Shown here piece by piece: positions 16,342-25,269 of a stretch of 64,000 nt of DNA; position 1 is the stretch's first letter; each line of letters starts with the position of its first letter. Under the pieces are notes generated by a model. That model saw nothing but the letters and a program-made list of their open reading frames with translations. It was not told the origin of the DNA and ran no database searches. Made by a program: the position numbers and the translations under genes. The DNA is from JBBQER01 sp052148155. Lineage in GTDB: Bacteria; Actinomycetota; Acidimicrobiia; IMCC26256; PALSA-610. Location: contig JBKQIY010000248.1 in assembly GCA_052148155.1 (NCBI GenBank), positions 1 through 64,000 on the forward strand. Reading direction: 5' to 3'.

Positions 16342-16704
16342 ATGCGTTTTTCGATTCGGTACAGCAAACCATGGCGCTGGCTGCTTCCGATCTTTTTGCT
16401 CCCCGCACGTCTGGCGTATATCAGCATCGACGACGACGTCGTGAAGATCCGGATGAGCTGGGCTTTCCGCGCCAAGTTCGCGAAGTCGACCGTGGCAGAG
16501 GTCTCGGACTTTCACCCGGTTGTGAGCATCGGCGTGCACGGCTTTCGGGGCCGATGGCTCGTCAACGGTGCGCACCGGCCAATCGCTCGCATCCGCCTCT
16601 CCGAGCCGATTCGCGGCCGAATCATCGGGCTGCCGCTCGCGGTGCGCGAGATCCTCGTGAGTGTCGAAGATCGCGACACGCTTCGAAGCGCGCTCAGCTC
16701 ATAG
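16342..16704 (+). CDS. Conserved hypothetical protein (120 aa)
   Basis: AGGAG eight bases before ATG 16342 fixes the start. The 120-residue product has one hydrophobic stretch (RWLLPIFLLPARLAYISI), then short alternating strands: DDDVVKIRMSWAFRAKF, HGFRGRWLVNG and EPIRGRIIGLPLAVREILVS. This looks like a small beta-rich protein of the PH-like type found in many actinobacteria. The resemblance is general and the function unknown. It sits between the Nudix gene and the SDR on the same strand. Confidence 0.6.
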   Translation: MRFSIRYSKPWRWLLPIFLLPARLAYISIDDDVVKIRMSWAFRAKFAKSTVAEVSDFHPVVSIGVHGFRGRWLVNGAHRPIARIRLSEPIRGRIIGLPLAVREILVSVEDRDTLRSALSS

Positions 16705-16804
16705 TGGCCGAATCCCGAGCGGAGGCACAAGAAGTTGCCGCGCCGGTTCCCCATCGCGAGACTGCAATCCGGACGCAAGACGTGTGAGCACCCAGGAGGA
16801 CAGC

Positions 16805-17725
16805 GTGGGCCGGTTCGACGGCAAGGTGGCGATCGTGACGGGCGCAGGACGCGGCATCGGCCGGAGTCATGCGCTGTTGCTCGCCTCAGAAGGCGCGGCC
16901 GTTGTCGTGAACGACCTCGGTGGAAGCAGCGGAGGCGACGGTTCCGACGCGACGCCCGCACAGGAAGTGGTCGACGAGATCTCCGCGAAGGGTGGACGCG
17001 CGGTCGCCAACTACGACAGCGTCTCGTCGTGGGAGGGCGCGCAGCGGATGGTGCAACAAGCCGTCGACGAACTCGGCGGACTCGACGTGCTGGTGAACAA
17101 CGCGGGCATTCTCCGCGACAAGATGAGCTTCAACATGGACGAAGCGGAGTGGGACTCGGTCATCGACGTGCATTTGAAGGGCCACTTCGCTCCGTCGCGT
17201 TTCGCCGCGACGTATTGGCGCGCGATGTCCAAGACCACCGGCGGTCCCGTCAACGCCAAGATCGTCAACACCGCGTCGGAATCCGGCCTTTACGGCAACG
17301 CGGGCCAGGTCAACTACGCCGCCGCGAAGGCCGGCATCGCGTCGATGACCATCGTCATGGCCCGCGAGCTCGAACGCATCGGCGTGCGCGTCAACGCAAT
17401 CTGCCCGGTCGCGCGCACGCGGCTCACCGAGCAGGTCGCCGGTGGCCTCATGAACCCCACCGAGGGCGAGTTCGACCGTTTCGCCCCGGAGAACATCTCC
17501 GCCGTGGTCGGCTGGCTCGCATCCGATCTCTCCGACGGCGTCTCCGGTCAGGTCGTGAAAGTTATGGGCGGTCAGGTCCAACTCTTGCGGGGCTGGCGAC
17601 CGGTGACCGACGCAACCGCCGACCAGCCTTGGACAATCGACCTGATCGACAGTATTTCCGGCGACATGTTCGCCACCGCGGCGCGCAACGTGCCGCCGTT
17701 CATGCCCAATGTCGGCGACGCGTAG
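16805..17725 (+). CDS. SDR-family (3R)-hydroxyacyl-CoA dehydrogenase-like protein
   Basis: A 306-residue short-chain dehydrogenase with TGAGRGIG cofactor motif, VVNDLGG after the second strand (NAD type), NNAG, the catalytic serine in NTASESGL and the YAAAK Tyr-x-x-x-Lys pair. The VVVNDLGGSSGG segment with its insertion resembles the dehydrogenase half of peroxisomal multifunctional enzyme type 2 (17-beta-HSD4), which oxidises 3-hydroxyacyl-CoA in sterol and branched-chain oxidation. AGGAGG eight bases ahead of GTG 16805 is the strongest Shine-Dalgarno in the neighbourhood and sets the start. The P450 gene follows 12 bases later. Confidence 0.88.
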   Translation: MGRFDGKVAIVTGAGRGIGRSHALLLASEGAAVVVNDLGGSSGGDGSDATPAQEVVDEISAKGGRAVANYDSVSSWEGAQRMVQQAVDELGGLDVLVNNAGILRDKMSFNMDEAEWDSVIDVHLKGHFAPSRFAATYWRAMSKTTGGPVNAKIVNTASESGLYGNAGQVNYAAAKAGIASMTIVMARELERIGVRVNAICPVARTRLTEQVAGGLMNPTEGEFDRFAPENISAVVGWLASDLSDGVSGQVVKVMGGQVQLLRGWRPVTDATADQPWTIDLIDSISGDMFATAARNVPPFMPNVGDA

Positions 17726-17737
17726 CCCGAGGTCACC

Positions 17738-19024
17738 ATGACACAGACCGTTCCCATCCCGACCACCGATCTCGCGCTCGACGAGATCCGTCTCGGCGAC
17801 CTCGAAGTGTGGGTAAGACCGGACCGGGAGGGCATCTTCGCCAAACTGCGCGCAGAAGCGCCGATCACGTTCCAGGCCGAGCCCGTTCCCCCACCCGAGT
17901 TCACGTTCCCGCAAGGACCGGGCTTCTGGGCGCTCACCCGATACGCCGACGTGATGCAGGTCAGCCGCGATCCAGACACGTTCCATTCCGCGCCGAGCAC
18001 CAACATCGGCGACATCCCGCCGGAGATCGCGGAGTGGCTCGGCTCGATGATCAACATGGACGCGCCCAAGCACACGAAGCTCCGCCTGATCGTGAACCGC
18101 GGGTTCACGCCGCGCCAAGTTGCGCGCATCGAGGACAACGTGCGCGAGCAGGCCCACGAGATCATCGACCATGTCATCACGCTCGGAGGTGAGTGCGATT
18201 TCGTCAGCGAGATTGCGGCGGCGCTTCCGCTCCAAGTCATCTGCGACATGCTCGGTATCCCGCGTTCCGACACCAAGCGCATCTTCGAACTGACGAACAC
18301 GATTCTCGGTGTCGGCGACCCGGAATACGTGCAAACGCTCGAAGAGCTCATGGGCGCGGGGATGGAGCTGTTCCAATACGGTCTAAACCTCGCCCAGGAC
18401 CGGCTCGACCACCCCCGCGACGACATTGCGACCACGTTGATGCAAGCAGAAGTGGAAGACGAACACGGGCGGCACAAGCTCACCACCGGCGAGTTGGGTT
18501 CGTTCTTCTTGCTTCTCGTGGTCGCCGGGAACGAGACCACACGCACCGCGATCAGTCACGGGATGCTCGAGCTGACCCAACACCCCGATCAGCGAGCGCG
18601 CTGGACGGCGGATGTCGACGCGGTGTCACCGACCGCGGTCGAAGAGATCGTGCGCTGGGCGACGCCGGTGATCCACTTCCGTCGCACCGCCGTCGCCGAT
18701 GCCGTGGTCGGCGGCCAGGAGATCAAGGCCGGCGACAAGCTCGCGATGTTCTACAACTCGGCCAACCGCGACGAGCGCGTGTTCGACGATCCGTTCCGCT
18801 TCAACGTGACCCGGACCCCCAACGAGCACGCCGGGTTCGGCGCCGGCGGCCCGCACTTCTGCCTCGGTGCCAACCTCGCACGGCGCGAGATCCGCGTGGT
18901 GTTCGAAGAGCTCTTCCGCCGCCTCCCCGACCTCGAGATCAGCGGTGAGCCCGACATGCTCCAGAGCAACTTCATCCACGGGATCAAACGGATGCCCTGC
19001 CGCTGGCACACCGTACGCGACTAG
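17738..19024 (+). CDS. Cytochrome P450, CYP125/124/142-like
   Basis: A 428-residue soluble P450. The I-helix oxygen-binding motif AGNETTR, the K-helix EEIVR and the haem loop FGAGGPHFCLGANLARRE are intact. The stretch SMINMDAPKHTKLRLIVNRG is typical of the CYP125/CYP124/CYP142 group, which hydroxylates the terminal methyl of cholesterol or methyl-branched lipid side chains before beta-oxidation. Its position between an SDR and a pair of acyl-CoA dehydrogenases fits that job. GAGG lies five bases upstream of the ATG. No ferredoxin or reductase gene is in the window, so electrons must come from elsewhere. Confidence 0.9.
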   Translation: MTQTVPIPTTDLALDEIRLGDLEVWVRPDREGIFAKLRAEAPITFQAEPVPPPEFTFPQGPGFWALTRYADVMQVSRDPDTFHSAPSTNIGDIPPEIAEWLGSMINMDAPKHTKLRLIVNRGFTPRQVARIEDNVREQAHEIIDHVITLGGECDFVSEIAAALPLQVICDMLGIPRSDTKRIFELTNTILGVGDPEYVQTLEELMGAGMELFQYGLNLAQDRLDHPRDDIATTLMQAEVEDEHGRHKLTTGELGSFFLLLVVAGNETTRTAISHGMLELTQHPDQRARWTADVDAVSPTAVEEIVRWATPVIHFRRTAVADAVVGGQEIKAGDKLAMFYNSANRDERVFDDPFRFNVTRTPNEHAGFGAGGPHFCLGANLARREIRVVFEELFRRLPDLEISGEPDMLQSNFIHGIKRMPCRWHTVRD

Positions 19025-19092
19025 TCCGCGTCCGGCCGGCCGTTTCTCCGCTCCTGTCGCACCCGCCGCCGCGCCCGACCGCAGCCATCTAC

Positions 19093-19117
19093 TACCGTTC
19101 CTGACACACACGTCAGG
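19093..19117 (+). promoter_or_regulatory. -10 element plus TGAC-box upstream of acyl-CoA dehydrogenase pair
   Basis: TACCGT (19093-19098) is followed after one base by CCTGAC-ACACAC-GTCAGG (19100-19117), a perfect inverted repeat with a six-base spacer, 26 bases before the GTG start at 19143. The operator would cover the transcription start, as expected for a repressor. Confidence 0.7.
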
Positions 19118-19142
19118 TTCCTCGGAAGCAATCGGAGACAGG

Positions 19143-20318
19143 GTGCAGCTCGCTTGGGGACCGCAAGACGAGGCGTTCCGCGCCGACCTCGTCGATTTCC
19201 TCGACGCTCACACCCCCGAAGAGGTGCGGATTGGCTTCGACTTCCAAGGCGATGTCGGCGACGAACGCGAGCTGGTGCCCCAGTGGATGCGCGACTGGCA
19301 GGCGACGCTCTTCGATCACCAGTGGATGATCCCTGGATATCCGGCCGAGCTCGGCGGGCGTGACTGCACTCCGGTGCAGACGCTGATTTACCTCGAGACA
19401 CTCGCGAGCCGACGCATTCCGCGTGCTGGTCACTTTCCGGGCTACGCGATCGTGGCGCCGAGCTTGCTCGAGTTCGGCAACGAAGAACAACGCGCGATGG
19501 CGCCGAGCGCGATCCGCGGCGACACGATCTGGTGCATCGGCATGAGCGAACCCAACGCGGGTTCCGATCTCGCGGCGCTGTCGACACGCGCCGAAGTTTT
19601 CGACGACCATTTCGTCGTGAACGGTCAGAAGGTCTGGACGTCGTACGCGACCATCGCCCAGAAGTGCTTCTGCTACGTACGCACCGACCCCACCCTGCCG
19701 AAGCACAAGGGCATCTCGCTACTCATCCTCGACATGGACAGCCCCGGCATCGACATCCGGCCGCTGCGCCACCTCAACGGCATGGCCGGATTCGCGGAGG
19801 TCTTTTTCACCGATGTCATCGTGCCCCGCGCCAACCTCGTCGGCGACCTCAACGGCGGATGGGGTATCACGCAGGGATCTCTCGCCCACGAACGCGCCGG
19901 GCTTTGGGTCGAGAGCGTCGGCCGTCTCGAGCAGACGGTCGCCGGGCTCGTGGAACTCGCGCAGAAGCTCGGCCGCGCCGACGATCCGATCATTCGCCGC
20001 AAGATTGCGCAGTTCCACGAGCTTGCTTCGAGCCTCCGCGCGCTCGGCTATAAGGGCTTCGCGTCGTTCGCGCAGGGCTCGTCGGCTCCGGAACACTCCT
20101 ACATGAAGATGGCGACCTCGGAGGCCGGCAAGGCCGCCTTCGAGCTCGGTATGGAAATCGTGGGCCCGCTGGCGCCGGTCACCGACGGCTCGGTCGCCGA
20201 TGTCGGCCGCTGGTCGCACGGTTTCTTCATGTCGTTCGCGAACACCATCGCGGGGGGCAGCTCCGAGATCCAGCGCAACATCATCGCCCAGCGCGTCCTC
20301 GGGCTTCCGAGGGCCTGA
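19143..20318 (+). CDS. Acyl-CoA dehydrogenase, large subunit type
   Basis: A 391-residue FAD-dependent acyl-CoA dehydrogenase. Seen are the FAD/substrate loop IGMSEPNAGSDLAAL, QKVWTSYATIAQ, the KHKGISLLILDMDSPGI strand, and the C-terminal AGGSSEIQRNIIAQRVLGLP. The glutamate used as base by medium-chain enzymes (Y-E-G-T) is a glycine here, so the base must lie elsewhere, as in the steroid-type enzymes. A shorter dehydrogenase follows six bases later, giving the unequal pair typical of the alpha2beta2 ChsE-like (FadE28/FadE29) enzymes that act on sterol side chains. GTG 19143 has GGAGACAGG ahead. A TGAC-box lies upstream, separating this gene from the P450 operon. Confidence 0.92.
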   Translation: MQLAWGPQDEAFRADLVDFLDAHTPEEVRIGFDFQGDVGDERELVPQWMRDWQATLFDHQWMIPGYPAELGGRDCTPVQTLIYLETLASRRIPRAGHFPGYAIVAPSLLEFGNEEQRAMAPSAIRGDTIWCIGMSEPNAGSDLAALSTRAEVFDDHFVVNGQKVWTSYATIAQKCFCYVRTDPTLPKHKGISLLILDMDSPGIDIRPLRHLNGMAGFAEVFFTDVIVPRANLVGDLNGGWGITQGSLAHERAGLWVESVGRLEQTVAGLVELAQKLGRADDPIIRRKIAQFHELASSLRALGYKGFASFAQGSSAPEHSYMKMATSEAGKAAFELGMEIVGPLAPVTDGSVADVGRWSHGFFMSFANTIAGGSSEIQRNIIAQRVLGLPRA

Positions 20319-20324
20319 GCGACG

Positions 20325-21275
20325 ATGGACTTCTCCCTCACCCAAGATCAGCAGCTGCTGCGCGACACTGCCACCAAGCTGCTCGCACGCGAGTGTCCTC
20401 CGTCGGTCGTCCGGGCCCACATCGACGACGCCGCCGTGTACGAGCCGCTTTGGCGACACCTGCGCGAGTACACCGCGCTCGGCGCGGGTCCGGCCGCCGA
20501 TCTGTGCCTGTTCCTCGAGCAGACCGGCTACGTCGCGGCGCCCGGTCCGTTTCTGGCCACAGCGCTGTACACATCTCTGTGCGGCGGCGACGGCGAAACG
20601 ACGGGCACCGTCGCGTTCGTCGACGACCCGATGAACCCGTTCGTGCTCGAAGCTGACCGCGTCGAACAGCTCGCCATCATCGGGCCCGGCCCGACGACCG
20701 CGGTGATCGAGACGGACCGCGTCCGGGATCGGCTGCGATTCGTGGGAACCGTCGACTTCTCACGCCGCGTGTTCCAATTCGACGGCAGCGACCTCGACCT
20801 CCGGTTCGAGCCCGTCGACGCCGACACGTTCGACGGGTGGCGAGATCGTGCCCATGTATCGATCGCCGCGGAAATGACTGGTACCGCGCGGCGCATCTTC
20901 GACATGGCGCTCGCCTACGCCAAAGAACGCGTGCAGTTCGACCGGCCGATCGGCTCGTTCCAGGCGATCCAACACAAGCTCGCCGACATGTCCCTCGCAC
21001 TCCAACGGGCGACCGCGGCGGTGCAGTACGCCGCGATGACCTGCGACGCCGCCGCCGGCGACCGCATGCTGGCGTGCCACTCGGCCAAGGCCGCGGCCGG
21101 CGAAGCCGCACGCCGGATCCTGAAGGACGGCGCGCAGATTCACGGCGGGATCGGCTACACGTGGGAGCACGACCTGCACCTCTATTTGCGGCGAGCCACG
21201 GCCGACGAGGACATGCTCGGTACCACGAGCTGGCATCTCGACCGCATCGCCGACCTGCTCTTCGACGTAGCCTGA
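20325..21275 (+). CDS. Acyl-CoA dehydrogenase, small subunit type
   Basis: A 316-residue acyl-CoA dehydrogenase-like protein, shorter than the usual 380 residues and weakly conserved in the middle domain. It starts MDFSLTQDQQLLRDTATKLL and keeps the C-terminal helical domain AYAKERVQFDRPIGSFQAIQ, then AQIHGGIGYTWEHDLHLYLR. It lacks the full FAD-contact loop of the partner at 19143. Small members of this kind pair with a full-length dehydrogenase to make one active site per heterodimer. It directly follows the large subunit, so the two are almost certainly one enzyme. Confidence 0.9.
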   Translation: MDFSLTQDQQLLRDTATKLLARECPPSVVRAHIDDAAVYEPLWRHLREYTALGAGPAADLCLFLEQTGYVAAPGPFLATALYTSLCGGDGETTGTVAFVDDPMNPFVLEADRVEQLAIIGPGPTTAVIETDRVRDRLRFVGTVDFSRRVFQFDGSDLDLRFEPVDADTFDGWRDRAHVSIAAEMTGTARRIFDMALAYAKERVQFDRPIGSFQAIQHKLADMSLALQRATAAVQYAAMTCDAAAGDRMLACHSAKAAAGEAARRILKDGAQIHGGIGYTWEHDLHLYLRRATADEDMLGTTSWHLDRIADLLFDVA

Positions 21276-21290
21276 CGCTCGGTCGGACAG

Positions 21291-21320
21291 CGGAAGTACA
21301 CTTCCGACGGAGACGTCAGG
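21291..21320 (+). promoter_or_regulatory. Overlapping palindromes (CGGAAGT-AC-ACTTCCG and TGAC-box) before hydantoinase genes
   Basis: A perfect seven-base inverted repeat CGGAAGT-AC-ACTTCCG occupies 21291-21306. Inside it TACACT (21297-21302) is a good -10. It is followed immediately by TCCGAC-GGAGAC-GTCAGG (21303-21320), a TGAC-box with one mismatch in the left arm. The start codon is at 21357. Two regulators could bind this promoter. Confidence 0.6.
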
Positions 21321-21356
21321 TTCTCGACCCACCGCCTGGACCGATTGGGGGGCGCC

Positions 21357-23183
21357 ATGACCAACGTCGATCTCGTTCGTCTCGCCGGAAGCCGAGCACG
21401 ACTTTCCGATTCCCGAGCCGTCGACCCCGTCACCGCCGAGGTCGTCCGCGGCGGTATGGAAACCGTCTGTTTCGAGATGGCGGAATATGTGTCGCGCACC
21501 GCGACGACACCGATCCTCAACCAGTCGAACGAACGCAACGCGACCGTGCTCGACGCCTCGGGCCGTCTCGCCGCACTGTCGGTAGGTATCCCGCAGTTCA
21601 TGCTCACCTCGACGCTGCCCGTCCGGTTCGCGCTCGAGTTTCTCGGCGCCGACGAATTCCGTGAAGGCGACGTGTTCGTCGCCAACGACCCTTACCACGG
21701 CGGCGGCCACCTCCCCGACTACAACGTGTTCGCACCGGTGTTCGCGGACTCACCCGACGGCGGCGCCCGACGCATGGTGCTCATCGCGAGTATCCAGTGC
21801 CACCACGGCGACACCGGCGGCGGCGTCCCCGGGGGCTACAACATCACCGCGACCGACATCTGGGGCGAGGGTGTTCGCTGGCCGGTCGTGAAGGTCATCG
21901 ACCGCGGCGTGGAGCGCCGCGATGTGCTCTATGCGCTCCAGACCAACAACCGAATCCCGAGCTACATCGGAGATCTGCGCGCACAGATCGGTTCGGCGCA
22001 GCTCGGCGTGGCCCGACTCGGCGAGATCATCGACCGTTACAGCGCGTCGACCGTCGAGGCGAGTGTGGACGCGATGATCGACTACGCGTCCCGTCGCTTC
22101 CGTGAGGAAGTCACGCAGTGGCCCGACGGCGTGTACGAGGGCGACGCGTACGTCGATCACGACCCGCTCGGCAATCCCGACGTGCATCTGCACGTGAAGG
22201 TCACCGTCGCCGGCGACGCGCTCACGATCGACTTCACCGGCTCCGACTCGCGGCCCGAGCTTCAGGCGTGGTCGACCTATGGCAACACGCGCGGTTATAC
22301 CGTCGGTCAGATCGCCGCGATGATGGATCCGGAGATCCCCAAGAACGAGGGGTTCTTCGAGCAGATCAAGCTCGTCGTGCCGAAAGGTTGTGTGCTCAAC
22401 CCTGATCCCGGCAAGCCGGTGAGCGCAGGAACGCACCACCCGGGCGCGGATGTGGGCGAAGTGATCGCGGTCGCGATGCAGCACGTACTCCCCGAGCGTG
22501 CGGTGCCGCAGACCTACAAGACCGGCATCCCGACCATCATCTCCGGCATCGATCCTCGCACCGGCGCATCGTTCACCGACCACTCGGCCGAGGTCTACGC
22601 CGGCTGGTGTAACGCCTCGATGGGCATGGACGCCTGGGGAGCACTCAACGCGAGCTTCGGCAACCTGTGGAAAGCCACCGCCGAGATCAACGAGTCGCTG
22701 TATCCGCACATCCAGTGGAGCCGCGATTACCGCACCGATTCGGGCGGTCCGGGCCAGTGGCGAGGTATCTGCGGCAGCCATTACGAAAAGGAAGTCCTCG
22801 TCGACTCGAGGGTCTACACCTACGTTGTCGGCATGAAGTACCCGATGCCCGGCATTTGTGGCGGACGCAACGGCGCACCGAACGAAATGATCCTGCGCTA
22901 CGGAAGCGATGACCCGTACCGCGTCGGCCACACCGCCGACTGGATCCCGATGCGCGCCGGCGAACGCATCATGTTCAACTACGGCGGCGGCGGCGGTTGG
23001 GGCGATCCGTTCGAACGCGACCCGCACGCCGTCCTCGACGACGTGATCGACGAGTACGTCTCGGTTGAGGGCGCAAGACGCGACTACGGCGTGGTGCTCA
23101 CCGGTTCACTCGATGAGCTCACGCTCGCCGTCGACGACGCGGCGACCACGGCGCTCCGCTCCGAGCTGCGCGCCTGCGGATGA
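21357..23183 (+). CDS. Hydantoinase B/oxoprolinase-family protein
   Basis: A 608-residue HyuB-type subunit. The N-terminal half has VVRGGMETVCFEMAEYVSRT, then FVANDPYHGGGHLPDYNVF and ASIQCHHGDTGGGVPGGYNI, which carry the metal-binding Asp and His residues of the family. The C-terminal part has SGGPGQWRGICGSHYEKEVL and the glycine loop GGGGGWGDPFERDP. With HyuA it forms ATP-dependent hydantoin or oxoproline hydrolases, or acetone/acetophenone carboxylases. In an acyl-CoA degradation cluster a carboxylase role on a ketone is plausible but unproven. ATG 21357 has GGGGGG about six bases ahead. Stop and next start are 13 bases apart. Confidence 0.9.
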   Translation: MTNVDLVRLAGSRARLSDSRAVDPVTAEVVRGGMETVCFEMAEYVSRTATTPILNQSNERNATVLDASGRLAALSVGIPQFMLTSTLPVRFALEFLGADEFREGDVFVANDPYHGGGHLPDYNVFAPVFADSPDGGARRMVLIASIQCHHGDTGGGVPGGYNITATDIWGEGVRWPVVKVIDRGVERRDVLYALQTNNRIPSYIGDLRAQIGSAQLGVARLGEIIDRYSASTVEASVDAMIDYASRRFREEVTQWPDGVYEGDAYVDHDPLGNPDVHLHVKVTVAGDALTIDFTGSDSRPELQAWSTYGNTRGYTVGQIAAMMDPEIPKNEGFFEQIKLVVPKGCVLNPDPGKPVSAGTHHPGADVGEVIAVAMQHVLPERAVPQTYKTGIPTIISGIDPRTGASFTDHSAEVYAGWCNASMGMDAWGALNASFGNLWKATAEINESLYPHIQWSRDYRTDSGGPGQWRGICGSHYEKEVLVDSRVYTYVVGMKYPMPGICGGRNGAPNEMILRYGSDDPYRVGHTADWIPMRAGERIMFNYGGGGGWGDPFERDPHAVLDDVIDEYVSVEGARRDYGVVLTGSLDELTLAVDDAATTALRSELRACG

Positions 23184-23196
23184 GGGACCAGCTCTG

Positions 23197-25269
23197 ATGG
23201 GGTACCGCGTCGGAGTCGACGTCGGCGGCACGTTCACCGATCTCATCTGCGTCACACCATCCGGTGAGATCGTGCTCGACAAAACACCGAGCACGCTCGA
23301 AGACCAGTCGATCGGCGTCATGACCGGGCTGGGCCAGCTGGCAGAACGTTTCGGCGTGACGCTGTTGGAGCTTTGCACCCAACTCGAGATCCTCGTTCAC
23401 GGCACCACCACCGCCGACAACACGATGATCGAGATGAACGGCGCGGCCACCGGCCTGTTGGTGACCGAGGGACACCGAGACGAGATCGAGCTTCGACGTT
23501 GCCACAAGGAACAGATCTGGGACCCGAACGCGCCGGGCCCCATCCCGATCGCCCGCCGGCGGGCGCGTATCCCCATCCGCGAGCGGATGGATCACACCGG
23601 CAACGTCGTACACCCACTCGATGAGCAGGCCGTGCGCCGTGGCGTACATCGGCTGAAGCAGCTCGGCGTCACGTCGATTGCCGTGATGTACCTGTTCTCG
23701 TTCGTGAATCCGGAGCACGAGCGCCGGACGCGCGAGATCGTGTTCGAAGAGTTTCCCGACGTCGAGCACGTGTCGCTCTCCCACGAGGTCATGGCGCGCG
23801 GACCCGAATTCGAACGGGTTTCGACCACACTCGTGAACGCGTACGTCGCGCCCCGCATCGCGCGCTACACCTCACACCTCCAAGACGAGCTCCGACGCGC
23901 CGGTTACGCCGGCCCGTTGCTGATCATGCAGTCGACGGGCGGCGTGATGCCCCCCGACTACGTCGCTCGCCGGGCGGTGACGCTCCTCGCGTCGGGTCCG
24001 ACGGGCGGCGTGATGGGCGCGACGCTCGCCGCGAACCGGGCCAATGCCGGCGACTTTCTCGCCGTCGATATGGGCGGCACGAGCTTCGATATCTGCCTCG
24101 TCCGTCACGGTCAGCCGCAGATCAAGACCGACTGGAACTGGCGCTACCGCTACTACATCGGCTTGCCGATGGTCGACGTGCAAAGCGTCGGCGCCGGCGG
24201 CGGCTCGATCGCGCGCGTGCGTCAAGGTGCACTGCTCGTCGGGCCCGAATCGGCGGGATCCGCGCCGGGCCCGGTCTGTTACGGACAGGGCGGCACCCTT
24301 GCGACCGTGACCGATGCCGACGCCGTGCTCGGCTACCTCCCCACCGACGCGTTCGCCGGCGGCCGCATGCACCTCGACGTCGCCGCGGCCGAGGCCGCGA
24401 TCCGTACGCATGTCGCGGAGCCGCTCGGCGTCGACGCGCTCGAGGCGGCGTGGGGTATTCAGCGCATCGTGAATGCGAATATGGCCAACGCCAGCCGCAA
24501 GGTGCTCGCCAGTCATGGCGCCGACGCCCGTGACCTGGCTTTGATCGCCTACGGCGGCAACGGAGCGGTACACGCCTGCGCAATCGCGCGCGAGCTTGGT
24601 GTGCATCGGATCTTCGTTCCCAAGGCCGCGCCCGCGTTTTCGGCGCTCGGAGTGCTCGTGGCCGACTACGTGGTCGACCTGGTGCGCTCCTACGTGACGC
24701 CGCTGTCGCAAGTCGACCTCGGTCGCGTTCGTGCACTGATGAGCGAGCTCGACGGCGAAGTCACCAAGGAGCTCGAACCTGCCGGTCTTGACGCCGCCGA
24801 GACGGTGACGACGCTGTACGTGCAGATGTGTTACCCGGGCCAGAACTTCGACATGAGTGTGCCGGTCCCGGAGGGCACCGCGCTCGACGAACCGGGCCTG
24901 CTCGATCTCGCCGAACGCTTCCACGACCAGCACGAGGCCGAGCGAGGGTTCTGTTTCCGCTCGCAGCAGCCGGTCGTGCGGGGCGTGCGGGTGACCGCAC
25001 GCGGGTTCACACCCAAACCTGACCACTTCGCCGAGTCGGGTGCGACGAGCGACGCCGCGCAGGCGCACACGGGCACACGGCGCGCGTACTGGGGTCGGGC
25101 GTGGACCGACACGCCGGTCTACGACGGCGCACAGTTGGGCACCGGTGCACAGATCGCGGGTCCCGCGCTGATCGAGGAGCCGTTCACCGTTGTCGTCCTC
25201 CCGCCGAACACGGCCGCCAAACTCGATGAGTTCGGCAACTATGCGATCGTGTTGGAAGACGTCGGTTAG
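23197..25269 (+). CDS. Hydantoinase A/oxoprolinase-family ATPase subunit
   Basis: A 690-residue HyuA-type subunit of the actin-like ATPase superfamily. The N-terminal phosphate loop is VGVDVGGTFTDLI, followed by LVHGTTTADNTMIEMNGA. The second phosphate loop is AVDMGGTSFDICLV near residue 292, then VGAGGGSIARV and SAGSAPGPVCYG. The C-terminal domain carries MCYPGQNFDMSVPVP. It phosphorylates the substrate that HyuB then processes. The ATG at 23197 gives the standard MGYRVGVDVGG start; upstream in-frame codons overlap the previous gene. Its stop overlaps the convergent ABC permease by three bases. Confidence 0.9.
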   Translation: MGYRVGVDVGGTFTDLICVTPSGEIVLDKTPSTLEDQSIGVMTGLGQLAERFGVTLLELCTQLEILVHGTTTADNTMIEMNGAATGLLVTEGHRDEIELRRCHKEQIWDPNAPGPIPIARRRARIPIRERMDHTGNVVHPLDEQAVRRGVHRLKQLGVTSIAVMYLFSFVNPEHERRTREIVFEEFPDVEHVSLSHEVMARGPEFERVSTTLVNAYVAPRIARYTSHLQDELRRAGYAGPLLIMQSTGGVMPPDYVARRAVTLLASGPTGGVMGATLAANRANAGDFLAVDMGGTSFDICLVRHGQPQIKTDWNWRYRYYIGLPMVDVQSVGAGGGSIARVRQGALLVGPESAGSAPGPVCYGQGGTLATVTDADAVLGYLPTDAFAGGRMHLDVAAAEAAIRTHVAEPLGVDALEAAWGIQRIVNANMANASRKVLASHGADARDLALIAYGGNGAVHACAIARELGVHRIFVPKAAPAFSALGVLVADYVVDLVRSYVTPLSQVDLGRVRALMSELDGEVTKELEPAGLDAAETVTTLYVQMCYPGQNFDMSVPVPEGTALDEPGLLDLAERFHDQHEAERGFCFRSQQPVVRGVRVTARGFTPKPDHFAESGATSDAAQAHTGTRRAYWGRAWTDTPVYDGAQLGTGAQIAGPALIEEPFTVVVLPPNTAAKLDEFGNYAIVLEDVG

